The notes below the pieces were generated by a model. That model saw nothing but the letters and a program-made list of their open reading frames with translations. It made no database searches and was not told where the DNA came from. Position numbers and translations under genes: made by a program. DNA of 43,777 bases from Setaria digitata (taxonomy: Eukaryota > Nematoda > Chromadorea > Rhabditida > Setariidae), in contig RCAB01000506.1 of the NCBI GenBank assembly GCA_003640385.1, positions 1-43,777 of the forward strand. Reading direction: 5' to 3'. Shown here piece by piece: positions 1-12,286 of the stretch (positions are counted from its first letter, which is position 1; each line of letters opens with the position of its first letter).

Positions 1-1553
1 TTGGCTAAAAAAAAAAAAAAAAAGTTTCTTTGAAATTTGCTACAATGATTGCTAAAATAAAATACGCAGAAGCATTGCTTTCTACATTTTATGCGAATAT
101 CTTCCATGTGAAAAAAATTTTGGAATTAATGCTTTAAAATCAGTAAATTGGCATGAATTTTTCGCCAGGGACTAAGGTTTACGTCTAGTTAAAGTTTGCT
201 GGCATTTTGAAAATTTCTTTATTGAAATAAATTTAAAGCATATAGTTACCTGGTATTGGTTAGACGATTCTGTAAAACATATGTATAATTTTCTGGTCTT
301 CGTAGAGATTATCAAGATAAACACAGGAAATTTGCATTTTTTGTGAGTAAATTAAATCATCTTCGAAATTCGAACAGTAATTAAGTAATTAACATTTGAC
401 TAAGGGAATGTCTTTTTCTTAAAAGAAAAATATATATATAGGAGGTTTAAAAATATCACGAATAAATGCAAGATCTGCTAGATACAATGTAAAAAACAAT
501 AATCCAAAGCCTCACTGTGTATTCATATTGCATTATTTTGATAGTAGTGGAAAGATCATTTCGGTTTTTAATCGCTACTAATTTTGGATTCAGGAAAATC
601 AGTTTTTTTTTTTCTTTTTTTGGAAGATATGGGTATTAGAAAATTTTATCTAAGCAATGAAATTTGTAATCAGAATATTAGTAGCAGCAAAAAAAAAATT
701 GGCTTTTCCTACTATAATTTCTTGAAAGACTTTCAGTAATGTCAACAATTTCATAATTATTGCATTTATTTCGCAACTTTTATCTGAAATTTTTTCGAAA
801 AGCACTAGATATTCCATGTATCATTGGGTGATAGATAGACTGCCAAATGCTCGAATAATGATTTCTTAGTGAACTGTTTCTTATAAATCATCAAATCACT
901 GATATGGCCACGAGGTACTTATGATCCCAAAATTTATTCTTACTTTTCTACCTCGCCAGTAATTAGGGCAAAAATTCTGCTTTTTATCGCAAAAACTGAA
1001 TAAATACTCGTTTTATTGCTGCTTAGAAGATTTTCGGGATATTAGTGTTATGAGTACTTTTGAATACATTCAGCTAATTAGCATAAAAAATATTATTTCC
1101 AAGATTGACAGAAACCTGAAAAATTGGAGATTACAGAGAAATTTCAGAGAAGCAGGTTTTCAAATTGAAACTGACATGAAGTCACTGAAAATAAGAAAGC
1201 ATAAGTGATGCATTACTAGACGTAAAAGTATTTCGAAGGTGAATGGAATTATTTTTCGCCTTCTATCATTGCTAGAAACTATTATGTACGATTTGAGGTC
1301 ATTTTATTCGATTACATTTCAGAGAAGAGCCAAAGCGGAAAGATTAAAACTCGTACAAGCAAGTAATTTCCATTTGAAGCATTCTCAAATGGTTAAAGAT
1401 GAAAATTAGTCGCGGCTAAATTAAGCAAAATATTCAAAAGCTGAAGAGGAAGGAAGTTATCCGTTGCAACAAATGAAACCGAAGGACAAGAAAACATCAG
1501 TTTTTCTCATTATGTACCGCTGAATAATGAAGGAAATTTTTTTAAAAGAAAGG
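1..1553. other. Intergenic, 3' side of the BPHL-like gene
   Basis: AT-rich sequence with short poly(A)/(T) tracts. I see no convincing exon on either strand. Short open frames here are AT-rich and phenylalanine/lysine-heavy, as expected by chance. Confidence 0.6.
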
Positions 1554-3899
1554 TCAGCTAAAAAGATGATTTTTGGGGTCAGTAATAAATGAAGTAACAT
1601 TATCAGCAAACCATCTCGGATATTGTACGTGAAAATCGTGGCCACCAAGTGTGTGCTTTTCAGTTCTACAAAGATATTATTAATAGACATTGCTCCATAT
1701 TTATAAATTACACTGGCCAAGGTCAAAAAAAGAAAAAAAAAAATCATATTTTATACAATAGGGAAAAGGTCTTTAAATCATCCCAAAGCTAACTTATCCC
1801 TGATAGATTTAGATAAACTACATAATCTTTCACCAAGAGTATGATGATATATAACAGTAAATTGAAGGACATACCTGCAATTACTGAGTACCGTTGTAAA
1901 GTATTTAGGATCAACACAAAATCTATCCATACCACCGGTCATGACTAAAACTGGAATTTTCAAATTGGGTAACACGTAATCTGATGGGAAACGTCCTCCT
2001 AACAAATCGTAAACCCTAAAAGTTTTTGAAATTTAGTTGAGATTTAAAAAAGTGTTTTAGTTTCTAATTTTATTGCTGGGCTACTTTTTCCAAAAACAAA
2101 AAAACAAATAAAAATGCTTGCAACATCGAAATTTTGAAAGACTGTTTCTATTTGTTCTAAAAAAAGAAAAGTTATTGAAAACGAAAGTTGAAGAATACCG
2201 TCAACTTCTTTGATGCATTCTTCCTATTCCAATTTTTTCAAAGCTTTTGCTTAATGTCACATAAATTCTCGACATTCAACTTTCTACTCTCTGTTTCCAA
2301 TTTACACGAAATTCACTTACTGCTGGACGACATCACATAGGTCAGCCCACTGCTTTTCGACGAATTCCTTTGGATAATGTTTTAAATACACCTCCATTGC
2401 ATCCGGCAACCACTGATCTGTATTGCGCATACCTGAAACTCAAATTTATTTATGCTTATTCCCAAAGGTTAATTAGTTTCTCATTAAATAGTTGAGGAAT
2501 AAGGTGTCTGTTATTTCCTGCTTTGATCAAACCGCACCTCGAAAAACACGAGCCCCACGTTGATCAATGCGAGTACCTGCAGCAAGCAAAATGGCACTGT
2601 TGACAAGCTGCTTGCCTTGGCCAGCAACATGGATCGCAGTTCGAGAACCTTCGCTCCATCCGAGTACTGAGAAGGGGGTCAAGTTCAGGTGCTGAAAGTT
2701 TGTCTCGCTGCTAAAATGCTTACCGCTTAATGATAGTATTGATAGTATCAGAAAAAGGAGAACTTCGAGCAGTTTTTTATGCTAATGATTTTGTCCCATT
2801 TTGAATATATTTTAGAATTTAGTTGAGTTAAACTTTTTTTTTTTCTGAAAATTAACGAATAAAGCAACTTTGAGAAAAGCAATTGAAAGAAACCTGCATA
2901 AGCTTAATGCAGAAGGATGCATCCTTCATACACCGGTTTACTTCTTGCTGTCTGAAAGTTTTGAATTCAATTCTTATGCTTAATTTCTTATCGTGTTGGA
3001 TCGTGTCGCTTATTTCTGATTAGGTAACACTACGTTGAATCAGTTGTGCAGTAGCGAAGTAACTTATGCAAATGAGCTAGCTATCTTGTCCAATGCAGAA
3101 GCAACAACAGACTCTGATAAGATATGGAAAGCAAAATATGAGCATACCTGTCTGGAGGACGACTTTTGCCATAGCCAGGTGGGTCAATGCAAATAATTTT
3201 GTAGTCATTAGGATTGAAAGCTTTTAGTACTTTTCTCGGGAAATCTTTCTTGTAACAGCCTGCAATTCCAACATGATTTCATGAATTTGTGTTTTTTCTT
3301 CACAGTTTATTAATGTTATTTACAAAACGAGAACCTTTAAGATAAATTTTTCATTGATTTTTAAAAAGCAATCATTTTTAATTCTCTTTTTTTTTTTTTT
3401 GAGAAGTTAGTAGTGCTGTAATCTTAATAAATTACGGAAAAAAAAAAGCATAATTTGTATAACAAATCTAACAAAATAATGTAAAATGAGTTTTTATTTA
3501 ATTGCTATGCGAGAAAAATGTGAAAAATTTTAATTTTTACAGCTAAAAAAAAAAAAAAAAAAAAAAAAGATAAGAGATAAAATCTTGTACTAGTTACTTC
3601 ATTAATAAAAATTCTCTTTTTTTTTTTTTTTCAATAATTTATTAAACTTAACAAAATATTTTCTTGAGAGAATTCCAGCAAGGATGGTTGAAAATTTTTT
3701 GAAAAATTTATTTGAACTTGCCAACTCCACCGCAAATAAATAACATAATGTATTTGCCACTGCCATATTTGCAGTAACCAATTTTCTGCTCATCAATCAT
3801 CACGATCGCTTCGACAATTTCATGTTCTGTGATTTCCTCAATTTTTGTGTTATTCAATGCCTCTTCACATCCATTTGTTGCCGCTTTAGTGCTTATCAT
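1554..3899 (-). CDS. BPHL: BPHL-like alpha/beta hydrolase (valacyclovir hydrolase family), 7 exons, complete
   Basis: Minus-strand exons: 3722-3899, 3148-3259, 2894-2951, 2538-2691, 2321-2432, 1875-2015 and 1554-1665. All phases agree (867 nt, 288 aa; human BPHL is about the same length). The start ATG has an in-frame TAA just upstream. Visible motifs: PPGYGKSRPPDR after the oxyanion-region strand (residues about 86-97); nucleophile elbow GWSEG with Ser129; acid Asp235 in TGGMDRF; His261 in GGHDFH on the last exon. The order and spacing match BPHL, a serine hydrolase that cleaves amino-acid esters and is mitochondrial in mammals. The substrate here is inferred from family only. I see no clear targeting peptide; residues 1-30 are acidic. 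The intron after exon 1 starts with GCAAGT rather than GT. The stop is followed about 245 bases later by a possible AATAAA (near 1303-1308). Neighbours are unrelated. Confidence 0.93.
3717..3726 (-). other. GC-type splice donor of BPHL-like intron 1
   Basis: Exon 1 ends GTTG and the intron begins GCAAGT. The next exon begins at 3259 after TTGCAG. Joining them restores V-G-C-Y in frame, where the family has a conserved glycine-rich turn. No GT nearby gives a usable join. GCAAGT is the usual form of the rare GC-AG intron class. Confidence 0.85.
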
Positions 3900-3986
3900 T
3901 ATTTCTTATGGAAATACCTGAATTTATTGCTAGTGGTCAATCATTTAGCGCCAGTGATTGATAAATTATAATTGAAAGGGTTGTTC

Positions 3987-4060
3987 ATTTAAAGGTCTTT
4001 AATTTATTAGCGATTGAGCAAACAACTGTTTAATCGCTAATAAAATAAATACCTTTAAAT
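3987..4060. repeat. Long hairpin / inverted repeat upstream of the BPHL-like gene
   Basis: Arms 3987-4015 and 4032-4060 are reverse complements at 27 of 29 positions, with a 16-base loop. The stem contains ATTAGCGATT paired with AATCGCTAAT. It lies about 90 bases upstream of the BPHL-like start codon. It could be a small-RNA precursor, a cruciform-forming palindrome or a remnant of a miniature inverted-repeat element; I see no flanking target duplication. Confidence 0.8.
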
Positions 4061-7000
4061 CGAAAATCATTAAATCAAAAAAGTAGTGCCAGTATTGGGT
4101 TTTTTTTTTGAATTTTTCTTTCTTATAAGTTTGTTTAAAAATTTCCTACATTCGGTTTCTAATTATTAGTCCAGTTTATTTCACTCTCCTTTGTTCTATT
4201 TCAGGTTAGTTTATGCTCCAAAACAGATCGAAAATTGAAATTGAATATCACAATTTAGCAATACTGCGGATAGTGTTTCGTGCTGTTTTCTTTATTTTTC
4301 TTATGTTTCAGTTATTAATATGAATAATAAAAAAAAAAAGTTCAAAACAATGACTGAAAGATTAATGGCACATAACTTTTGTTAGAGTTCATTTTTATTA
4401 CCGTAAAATTCACTAAACATTTTAAGTGACTGTTTCAAGTTCTTCTAGCACTTAAGGCTACTGTCACATCGTGTCATATTCTTTTGTTTTCTTAAATTTC
4501 CTCCACCGTAGCAAGTAAATTATCTTGAACTTTTGCAGTTATGTTTCGAAAAAAGGGGTAGAAGAACCGGAATTATTGATAAGTTTAACCTTCTGTTGAA
4601 GGAGGTGTTACGGACCTATTTTTAATTTACTTTTCTTTTCCCAATAAGAAGCCTTCTTTTTTACTGAAGGAGTTTTATGCAATGCCTTACTTACTACTTG
4701 CAGGATATTTTGAATGGCACATGCGACTTCTAACTGGAAAATAAGAAGAATTAAAATTTGGCTCCAACCTCGTAAATAAACGAAGGTCTTAAAGTTTCTA
4801 CAAACTATTCAAAATAAAATCGCTCAACGAAGTAGATTAATACTCTATTAAAATCTTAAATTGACCGATGAACATCAGGTTGACATTTTTTCACTCCTCC
4901 CAAACTTTATTGAAGTAAACGAAATTTACTCAAAATAAAGAATTTTTTAATTTTTTAGAAATTTAGTAAGAAAATGGAGTTGAAAAAAAAAAAAATTTTG
5001 CCAGAACTGTTTGGAATAGCTTTAAGTATACTGTCATTTCAAAATGAAATTTGAGGCATTAACTATGAATTTTAAAACAACAAAGAATTCTTTGAAAGTC
5101 AAAAATCTTATACTAAGTTTCTTCCCTTGAAAATAGCTGGCATCGTAAATAATACAATTTTAAACTTCTACAAAGCTACCTGACGCCTCACTGCATTATT
5201 AGTACAATATTGATGAGGCATTACTGAGACAGAATGGAGCCCTAGCTCCACAGTTTCAGAAAGTCCTACCTTTAGAATGTAAAAAAAAAAAAAAAAAATC
5301 CAGTAATTAAGTAACTACTGTTAAGCGATATTTTAACTGGTGCCACTGCGAAGTAGAAAAATTCGATCTCGAGAAGTACACCGATTCGAGTGGACTGCTT
5401 GATGAAGATCTTCATACTTCGTACTAAACTACTAGCATCATTGCACAAATAAATATCAATATACTTCAAAGCTCAACACGGATCAGTACCAAAATAAAAT
5501 GTACCGGTTTACAATAAACTGCTCACCTGGACTTACCTGGAACCCTTTAAAGAAGTAAACAATGTTGTTGTGGATTTCATCTGCATTTAATTATCAACGT
5601 TAGATAAATTATTCAAATAGACAAGTTACTTCCACTCTCAAAAACAATTCCTCTCCTTAACAGTTGATCTAAGAACTTAAAATAAATACACAGCAGTCAT
5701 ATGGATGCAAACTTCTACGAACTGCAAAAACTTATCAACTGCACTCTATAAGAATGTAAAAAAAAAAAAAAAAAAATTAGTAGTAAAAAATATTTAAAGC
5801 GCAATGCATTTACTGTTTTTTTTTTCTTTTTTTTTTTTCTAGGAACGAGAGAAATTGTTCAAATTTTGTGACAAAAGGAAAATAGTTTCTGACTGGAAAA
5901 AATTGGTGACAGGAAGAAATTCGAAATAAATTATTTAACAGGTGGATAGTGTGTTGTATCCAAATAAATATTAGATCAGTCTTGACAGTTATAGGCTCAG
6001 ATCTTCGTCAGGTTTTGTTCGTTGTATTGTTTGCAATAATAGTTGGGCTCAGCTATTGCCTGACGGAGAAACACTTTCGTTACTTCTGCCTACAAACTAT
6101 AAACTAGCAATTCTTGCAATTTTTAGAATTTAAATTACACTTTTCAATGTGCTTTTTTTGATTGTACGACACTATGGTAATAGACTAAGTTTATGAAGAA
6201 GTGACAGAAAATTTTGATGAAATTTCCAGAAATTATTTCAAATTCTATAGTAACTGTTATCGATATTTTCTAAACTTTAGAGAAGAAAATTGCACTTATT
6301 GATAATTCTGGAATTTTCAATAAAATTTTAGTACCCAATTAAGAAAATTTGCTCTAGAAAACAAAACTTCAAAAGATCATTGGTAGTGGCGACAATGATA
6401 GCGGTTAGAGAATAAGTTAGTTTGAATTACATCAAATCTGCTATGGGAAATGAAACGATCCTACAATTACAAATTAAACAGTTAAGGTACAAATAAACAC
6501 AAAACATTCTCTTATTTGTCTTTCAATCTTATATGATTCATTTTATTGAGCAATCAAATTAATCGTATTGGGAATAACTTTTATCAGTTTTGACTGGTGA
6601 AACGAAAACATGCTCAATTGAGTTTAAGTTAAACAAAAAAAAACTAAATTAAAAGTAGACTAGTAATTTTAGTACGTGAAGTGAAATTTATCAAAAACAG
6701 AGAACTTGTCCTTGGAAGTTAACCAGTCAAGATCGTTTTCAACAAAATATTTTGATCTGGATCTGAACTTTTGAATCTTTTATAATGTGCATCTGTGGTA
6801 GTGAACATACGAAAAGTTGTTCTGAAGAAAAATATTTATGGTAAATTGATATCATGTACAACGCTCAAATTCTTGAAATATTATGCGGAGGTCAGTGAAG
6901 CAAAGATTAATTAGAGTAAAAAAGAAAAGTAAAAGGAAAAAATGAAAATGGAAGAAATTGAAAACAAAGTGTTTGAAGGTCCTGATTTTTGATTTATGTG

Positions 7001-7789
7001 AAAGTTATATTATATGAATAATCATTTCTCGAACTGGCATAGTAATTTTGAGAATTTTCACTGCAGCTAGAGCAATTGTGAAATATTTTAAAAACATATT
7101 TTGTATCCTTAGAATCTTATAAATTTAGCGCAAGAAGTTTAGCCGTATTACTGTTAAAACTAATTAAATTTAACGATGCAAATTAATGTCGATATTTAAT
7201 TAACAGTGAATTCATTGAATAAGGACAAAGCTAACTAGTCCTGAATTTATAAAATTTTGATAACTAACCGAAAAAATAATGAATTGCTAGAACTCTTTAT
7301 CATAAGTCGAGATTTCAGAAAGATTTGCATGAATGAAAATATTCTCGAACAAAGCGATATCTTCTAGACTTGCCCTTACACTAAAATACTATTAAGATCA
7401 TATGCTAGGAATATGAGAATTCTGATTTTATGTTAGATTCTCCTTTCCACCTATCACTATCTTAGCTCAAAAAAAATTTCTTTCCTTAATGCAAAGAAAT
7501 TATTGTATGAATTGGTTTTTCTAAATAGTTCCCGCTCTTCTTTTATATTATATTTGATTTAATTTTAAGTATCGAAAATTAATCGTTTTACAGCGTAATG
7601 ATTGCAAGCAAATTTGAAACACTTCGACTGTAATGAATCGCCGAGGCAGTGTTTGAGAAATTTGTGGCGCTAATGAATGAAATGACAATGTGAGACACTG
7701 CGCCTTGCAGCTAATTTATAGTACTTAGTGAACCGAACTGAAAGATATCAATTTGAAGGACAGTGTAGTCTGTAAACACCGAAAACAAG
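4061..7789. other. Gene-poor AT-rich stretch
   Basis: No coding exon could be supported on either strand. Repeated poly(A)/poly(T) tracts occur, for example at 5281-5298, 5759-5776 and 5817-5840. Open frames in this stretch are short and of biased composition. Confidence 0.5.
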
Positions 7790-7862
7790 AACGGGGAACG
7801 GAGAACGAGGCCCCGGGGCAACGGGAGGAAGCGGGGAATGGGGGTTCGAGGAGGAGGGGATT
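7790..7862 (+). other. G-rich island with a G-quadruplex-forming pattern
   Basis: A purine-rich, GC-rich patch in otherwise AT-rich DNA. Four G-runs fit the G3+N1-7 rule: 7815-7818, 7823-7825, 7833-7836 and 7840-7844, with loops of 4, 7 and 3 bases. More G runs follow up to 7859. It lies just beyond the end of the coding-like minus-strand frame at 7890-8143. Function is unknown; it may be regulatory or a relic of a foreign insertion. Confidence 0.7.
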
Positions 7863-7889
7863 GTTCTGTTCACTAAGACCGATGTTTCA

Positions 7890-8143
7890 TCAGATAGTTA
7901 CACTGTCTTGAAGAAAAGACTGATTGGAAGACCAATAAGGAGAAAGAAATTGTATCCGTTTGGCTGTGTTAGAAGGGCCATGTTGCAACAGCAAATAATT
8001 CAATTTTTTTGTATTTTGAAATCCTGCAAACCGTAGTATACAAGTTCTTTCCATTTTGCAAATTCTTCTACATAAAGCTTTTTCTTCCTTGCAAATTTCA
8101 GAAACTTTTTCATCTTCAATGTTTTCGAAGCGTTTGAACGTCA
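7890..8143 (-). CDS. Possible exon of an unidentified gene
   Basis: An open frame of 84 codons starting right after an acceptor-like CTCTGTTCAG. The translation is rich in charged and cysteine residues (begins TFKRFENIEDEKVSEICKEE) and does not look like AT-rich noise; the antisense reading is poorer. A weak donor (GTAACT) lies near the end, before a TGA. No in-frame ATG opens it. No family recognised. Upstream and downstream exons were not found, so it may be a terminal exon, a relic or chance. Confidence 0.3.
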
Positions 8144-8144
8144 C

Positions 8145-11100
8145 TGAACAGAGTCCTGAGTAGATCCAGAATTTTATTTTATTTTTTTTTTCTTTAGATC
8201 AATCAAATCAATCATTGCATGAATGATATTGAAGAAAACGAATCACTGAAAGGTTGTCGTCCTCAGTTGAGAACAAGTGCTTAGTAAGTAATATCATAAA
8301 TGAAGTTTTGAAGTAAAATACAAATTCATCAAATAATTGTTTGAAAACCAATACAAAGATAAAGCTAAATGGGTAAACCGTGCAGTTTCTTGTAATGTTT
8401 TATTTGCTCTGAAAAGATATTTAATTGAGATCAAAAAGAAAGTTTGATAAAGTCTGACAGTGTAAATATACGGCGTTAAATTGACTTATTTTTTATTAAA
8501 CTTATTAAACTTACTTAAAAGACTTGCTTATTAAACGGTGGTCAAGCAATGAGAAAAAGTATGGTCTAATTTTAAGGTGAGAGTTTTTTTTTTTTTCAAA
8601 TATTTTGTTCGGCATTTTATGCCTTTCAGTTATCATTGCTGCTGACCGCTACTGTATGTTGTGATATAGTGTGCTAAATGCTTAAAATTTTTTCTTTTCC
8701 TGAATCTCAAATTTTGGCTAGGATTCTTAGCATATAATTAGCATCATCGAGAAAGGTAAACAAAGAGAGGCTTCTGCAGGTAACCATCTTTTACACTTTT
8801 AAAACTTAATTTGGTTTCCAAATTGTGATTTAGCTGATTTCACTCAAACCTGTCAGAAGTACATTTACCATAGATTTTATAAACAACTAGTTTTTTCGAC
8901 ACAATAAGGTACCATTCTTGCTGCTAGTCCAATAGTTTGTTTCGCTTTGCACTAGCAATAGAATTGGATTTGGAAATTGATTTCACGTAAGTGAAACATT
9001 CCTCAGTAATTAGCCAAAGCATCTCTAATTTAAACAAATTGTTTGAAGCGACGTAAGATGAATGAAGTTGGAAGGAAAAAAGTAATGACGTAATAGCAAT
9101 TTCATTTCTTTTTTTTTTGGAAACAGGAAAGAAACAATGTGGTTTTCATCTTTTTTTTCATCTGTTTTAAATGAGAATCAGAAAAATGTTGGAAAATATC
9201 ATGATGCCTTTTGAGATTTCTACATTCAAGTAGAATATACTAAAGTGATTTTTTTTTTTTACCTTCTATGCATTTTACACTTTTCTAACGAAAATTTTCG
9301 CCACTTCATATTGAATTCAAAGAACTTGCAGAAATAGAGGCTTCAGAGGCAAATTTGCTGTAGACATTTAAACTTATTTCTCTTTTGCCTCTGTACACTT
9401 TTAACACCTTGGGAGCTATTTTACCTTTCTTAACTTAGGAAGTAAATCGACAAATTGGAAGTAAGAAAACCTTCAGTTTAAAACAAAGATCATTCGTATT
9501 CGCTGATAGAAATTATTAAAATTGAAACTCTAAGGCAGTCATTTGATGTTTACGGTGAAAATATATTCAATATATGTATTTCAATTTTTTCCTCTACTTC
9601 TCATCCAATGATCAAGTTTCGAAAATCAATATTCATACAAAAATAGTTTGAAATGATTCCTGGGGCTTAATTCGAAACTAATCCACAATTGCATTTTTAT
9701 GCTATCTCCATTCTAATAATCGAAAATAAAGAGAAATTTGTACTGTACAATAATTACATAGGTGATCACGCTTCAGGTAAAACCAATTTTCCATGCATTA
9801 AATTACTATCGTTTGCATACCTTTAGCTATTTTCAGCTTCCAGTAATTATCAACTATTGAAACAATAAAATCAAACAAAAGCAATATAATTTATATAGCA
9901 AATACATTGCCATAGTAGTTTCTCTCTCGAGCAGTTAAGATGGTAGTCAGCCATCATCTTTACCCACATTCTCGGATAATTCATTAACCAATTCAATTAT
10001 TTCTATTCCTTTCTTCTACTCTACTTTTTCCCACTAAATTCACTTCAAAAAAAAAAAAAATGCTCGCAGCAAAATTAATCCTAAAAACATTTTAAAATCA
10101 AGTCCTATTGAATAAAAATAAATCTAAACTCAAGTATGTCAGATATTATCAATCATGTCATTTGTAATCAGTTGAGTGACAAAGCAAATGGATGTATCGA
10201 CCGCTTTTTTAAAAACATTCGAAATTTTGCGAGGCTATCCAAGAATAAAGAAATCTTTCATAAAAAATTCCTTGACAATCTTATGGAATTGATAATTTTG
10301 AAAATTCTCGCTTAGAAATTAATGTGAAACGGTGTTGTCAATAAATGCCCTCGTTATTATAAAAAAATGAATATGTTTTCAATCAAAATATTTAATTTTT
10401 CACACGTAGAAATTCTTTTAATTTTACTACAATTTCACTCTTTTTCTTCACATTTTGACTTTTGCAAATTTACACAGTTTTCATTGACGACTTGAGAAAA
10501 CTATCTGAGATAAGAATGCTAATAATAAATGCTAGTTTCTCCGTTCTACTGATTATAATAGCTACTTATTCTCCAGACTGTAAGTTTCAGATTCGTCCAC
10601 CTCCTCTTGGTTTCTGGCCAGTTTTACCGGATAATATCTGTTCAGAATGCTATCTACATCCGTTTCTGTTGTTTCGAATGCTATTCACATTTTTATTGCC
10701 TAATTTGCTTAATGCTACTTTCTTATTCACATCTTTGTAAATCATCAAATTCTTTTGTGTCTAAAACTTTCACAGTTCTCTTAACTACAGCTTTAAATCC
10801 TTTATAAGAATAAAAATGAAAAATAGAAAGGAATAAAAGAATTTTAAGAATAAAATGAATCTCGTAGATATCTTTTGTTGCAATTCATTCTCAATTATTT
10901 GTAGCAATAATGACGTCAAGGGATGCTTATGATGAGCATTTCAACGTTAAGTGACAGGTACTAATTACCAAATAAATAATTCCTTGACTGAGCTTTAGAA
11001 TGATTTCGATGTTTTGATTTTGACATGAATTATTCCGGTTAATTTATTATACTTTTATCTTATCTGGTTTCACTACGAATATATAACTTAGCATTTTTAT

Positions 11101-12286
11101 AGTGAACAGTTCCTAAATTGATGTGTTATCAGATAACGTCAGATGATGAAGCGATAAGACGGATGAAGGAAGCATCACTGAAAATGCCAATATAACAACA
11201 GTGCCTACTTTACGTTTCTGTACAAAGTATATTACGATTTTCGTGAAACCAATTCAACGTCGTGTTGGACGGATCAATGAGACAGGAAACTACTTTGGAA
11301 TAATTAAACAGAATAGCAGTTTGCTCGTGAATTGAAAAAAAAAAAAAAAATTTTTAAACGAGAAACATGACAAGAGACTTTTGGAAGTCGATAAATCATA
11401 CACACATTTAATTGTTCTTAGGTCATCAATGAAATTCGGTTATTATTCATTATTTTATACCACAACTTTATTCCAAAAAATAGCGTAAATCATCAATTAT
11501 TAATAACTTAAAAAATCTTTTTGATCCTTTTTCTCGCCTAATTCAAAATTAAATGTATTTAATTTACCTTTTAAATGAATACATTGGAAAACTTTCCAAA
11601 AATTTTCTATATGGAAGAAAATCAAGAGGTTGAAATTGCTGACACCCTTATACTTTAATGTAAAATTTCTTTGATTGAAACTGCAGAAATCATTTTGAGC
11701 AGGACTTGTTCAAATTTTCTATTTCATTTAATTCATTAAAAACTCATTAAATTTTGAACAAGCTCTACTTTTAACCACTACTTTTATAAATAATAGGAAA
11801 GAACAAAAAGCCCAATTTAAGAAAAAACGGTGACTTGATTGTTAGGAGAATAAATTTGATTGAAATATGTTTCGTAATTGGAATTTTTGAGTTTCCGATG
11901 CTAACAGTGATAAAAAACTTAGCACAATCGTTTCTTGATTGTTTCATTCATTTCCCATTAAAAAAAAAAAAAAATAAGCAAATTAAATAAAGTTATAAAT
12001 TTCAGAATAATTATTTAATTAATGAAATCTGCGACCATTTGCATCTTGAAATTTTGAGAAACTAGTTTGTGTCGCTTGAGAAAAAAAGTGAAGCAAAAGA
12101 GGTAATTAAAAGAAAAAAGTTTTATTCATATCACTGTTTAAAATAAATGGCTTTATGAACTTGATTAATTGATATCATAAAGAAGGCGAAAATTAATCCA
12201 GGATGAAAAGAAAACATGATTCAATTGGGTTGATTGCGCTTAAGTTATCACGGATTAATTCATACTAGATCAATGGATATGAACAC
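8145..12286. other. Gene-poor stretch with one possible signal-peptide exon
   Basis: Mostly AT-rich with no firm gene. At 10516-10579 (plus) an ATG opens a hydrophobic signal-peptide-like exon (MLIINASFSVLLIIIATYSP...) ending at a good donor, GTAAGT. A phase-compatible acceptor at about 10905 would give a peptide of about 38 aa. This is suggestive only. Confidence 0.35.

Noticed and set aside
1457..1747. Hydrophobic minus frame of 96 codons
   Set aside because: Shadow of the last BPHL-like exon (1554-1665), whose correct frame carries the catalytic histidine.
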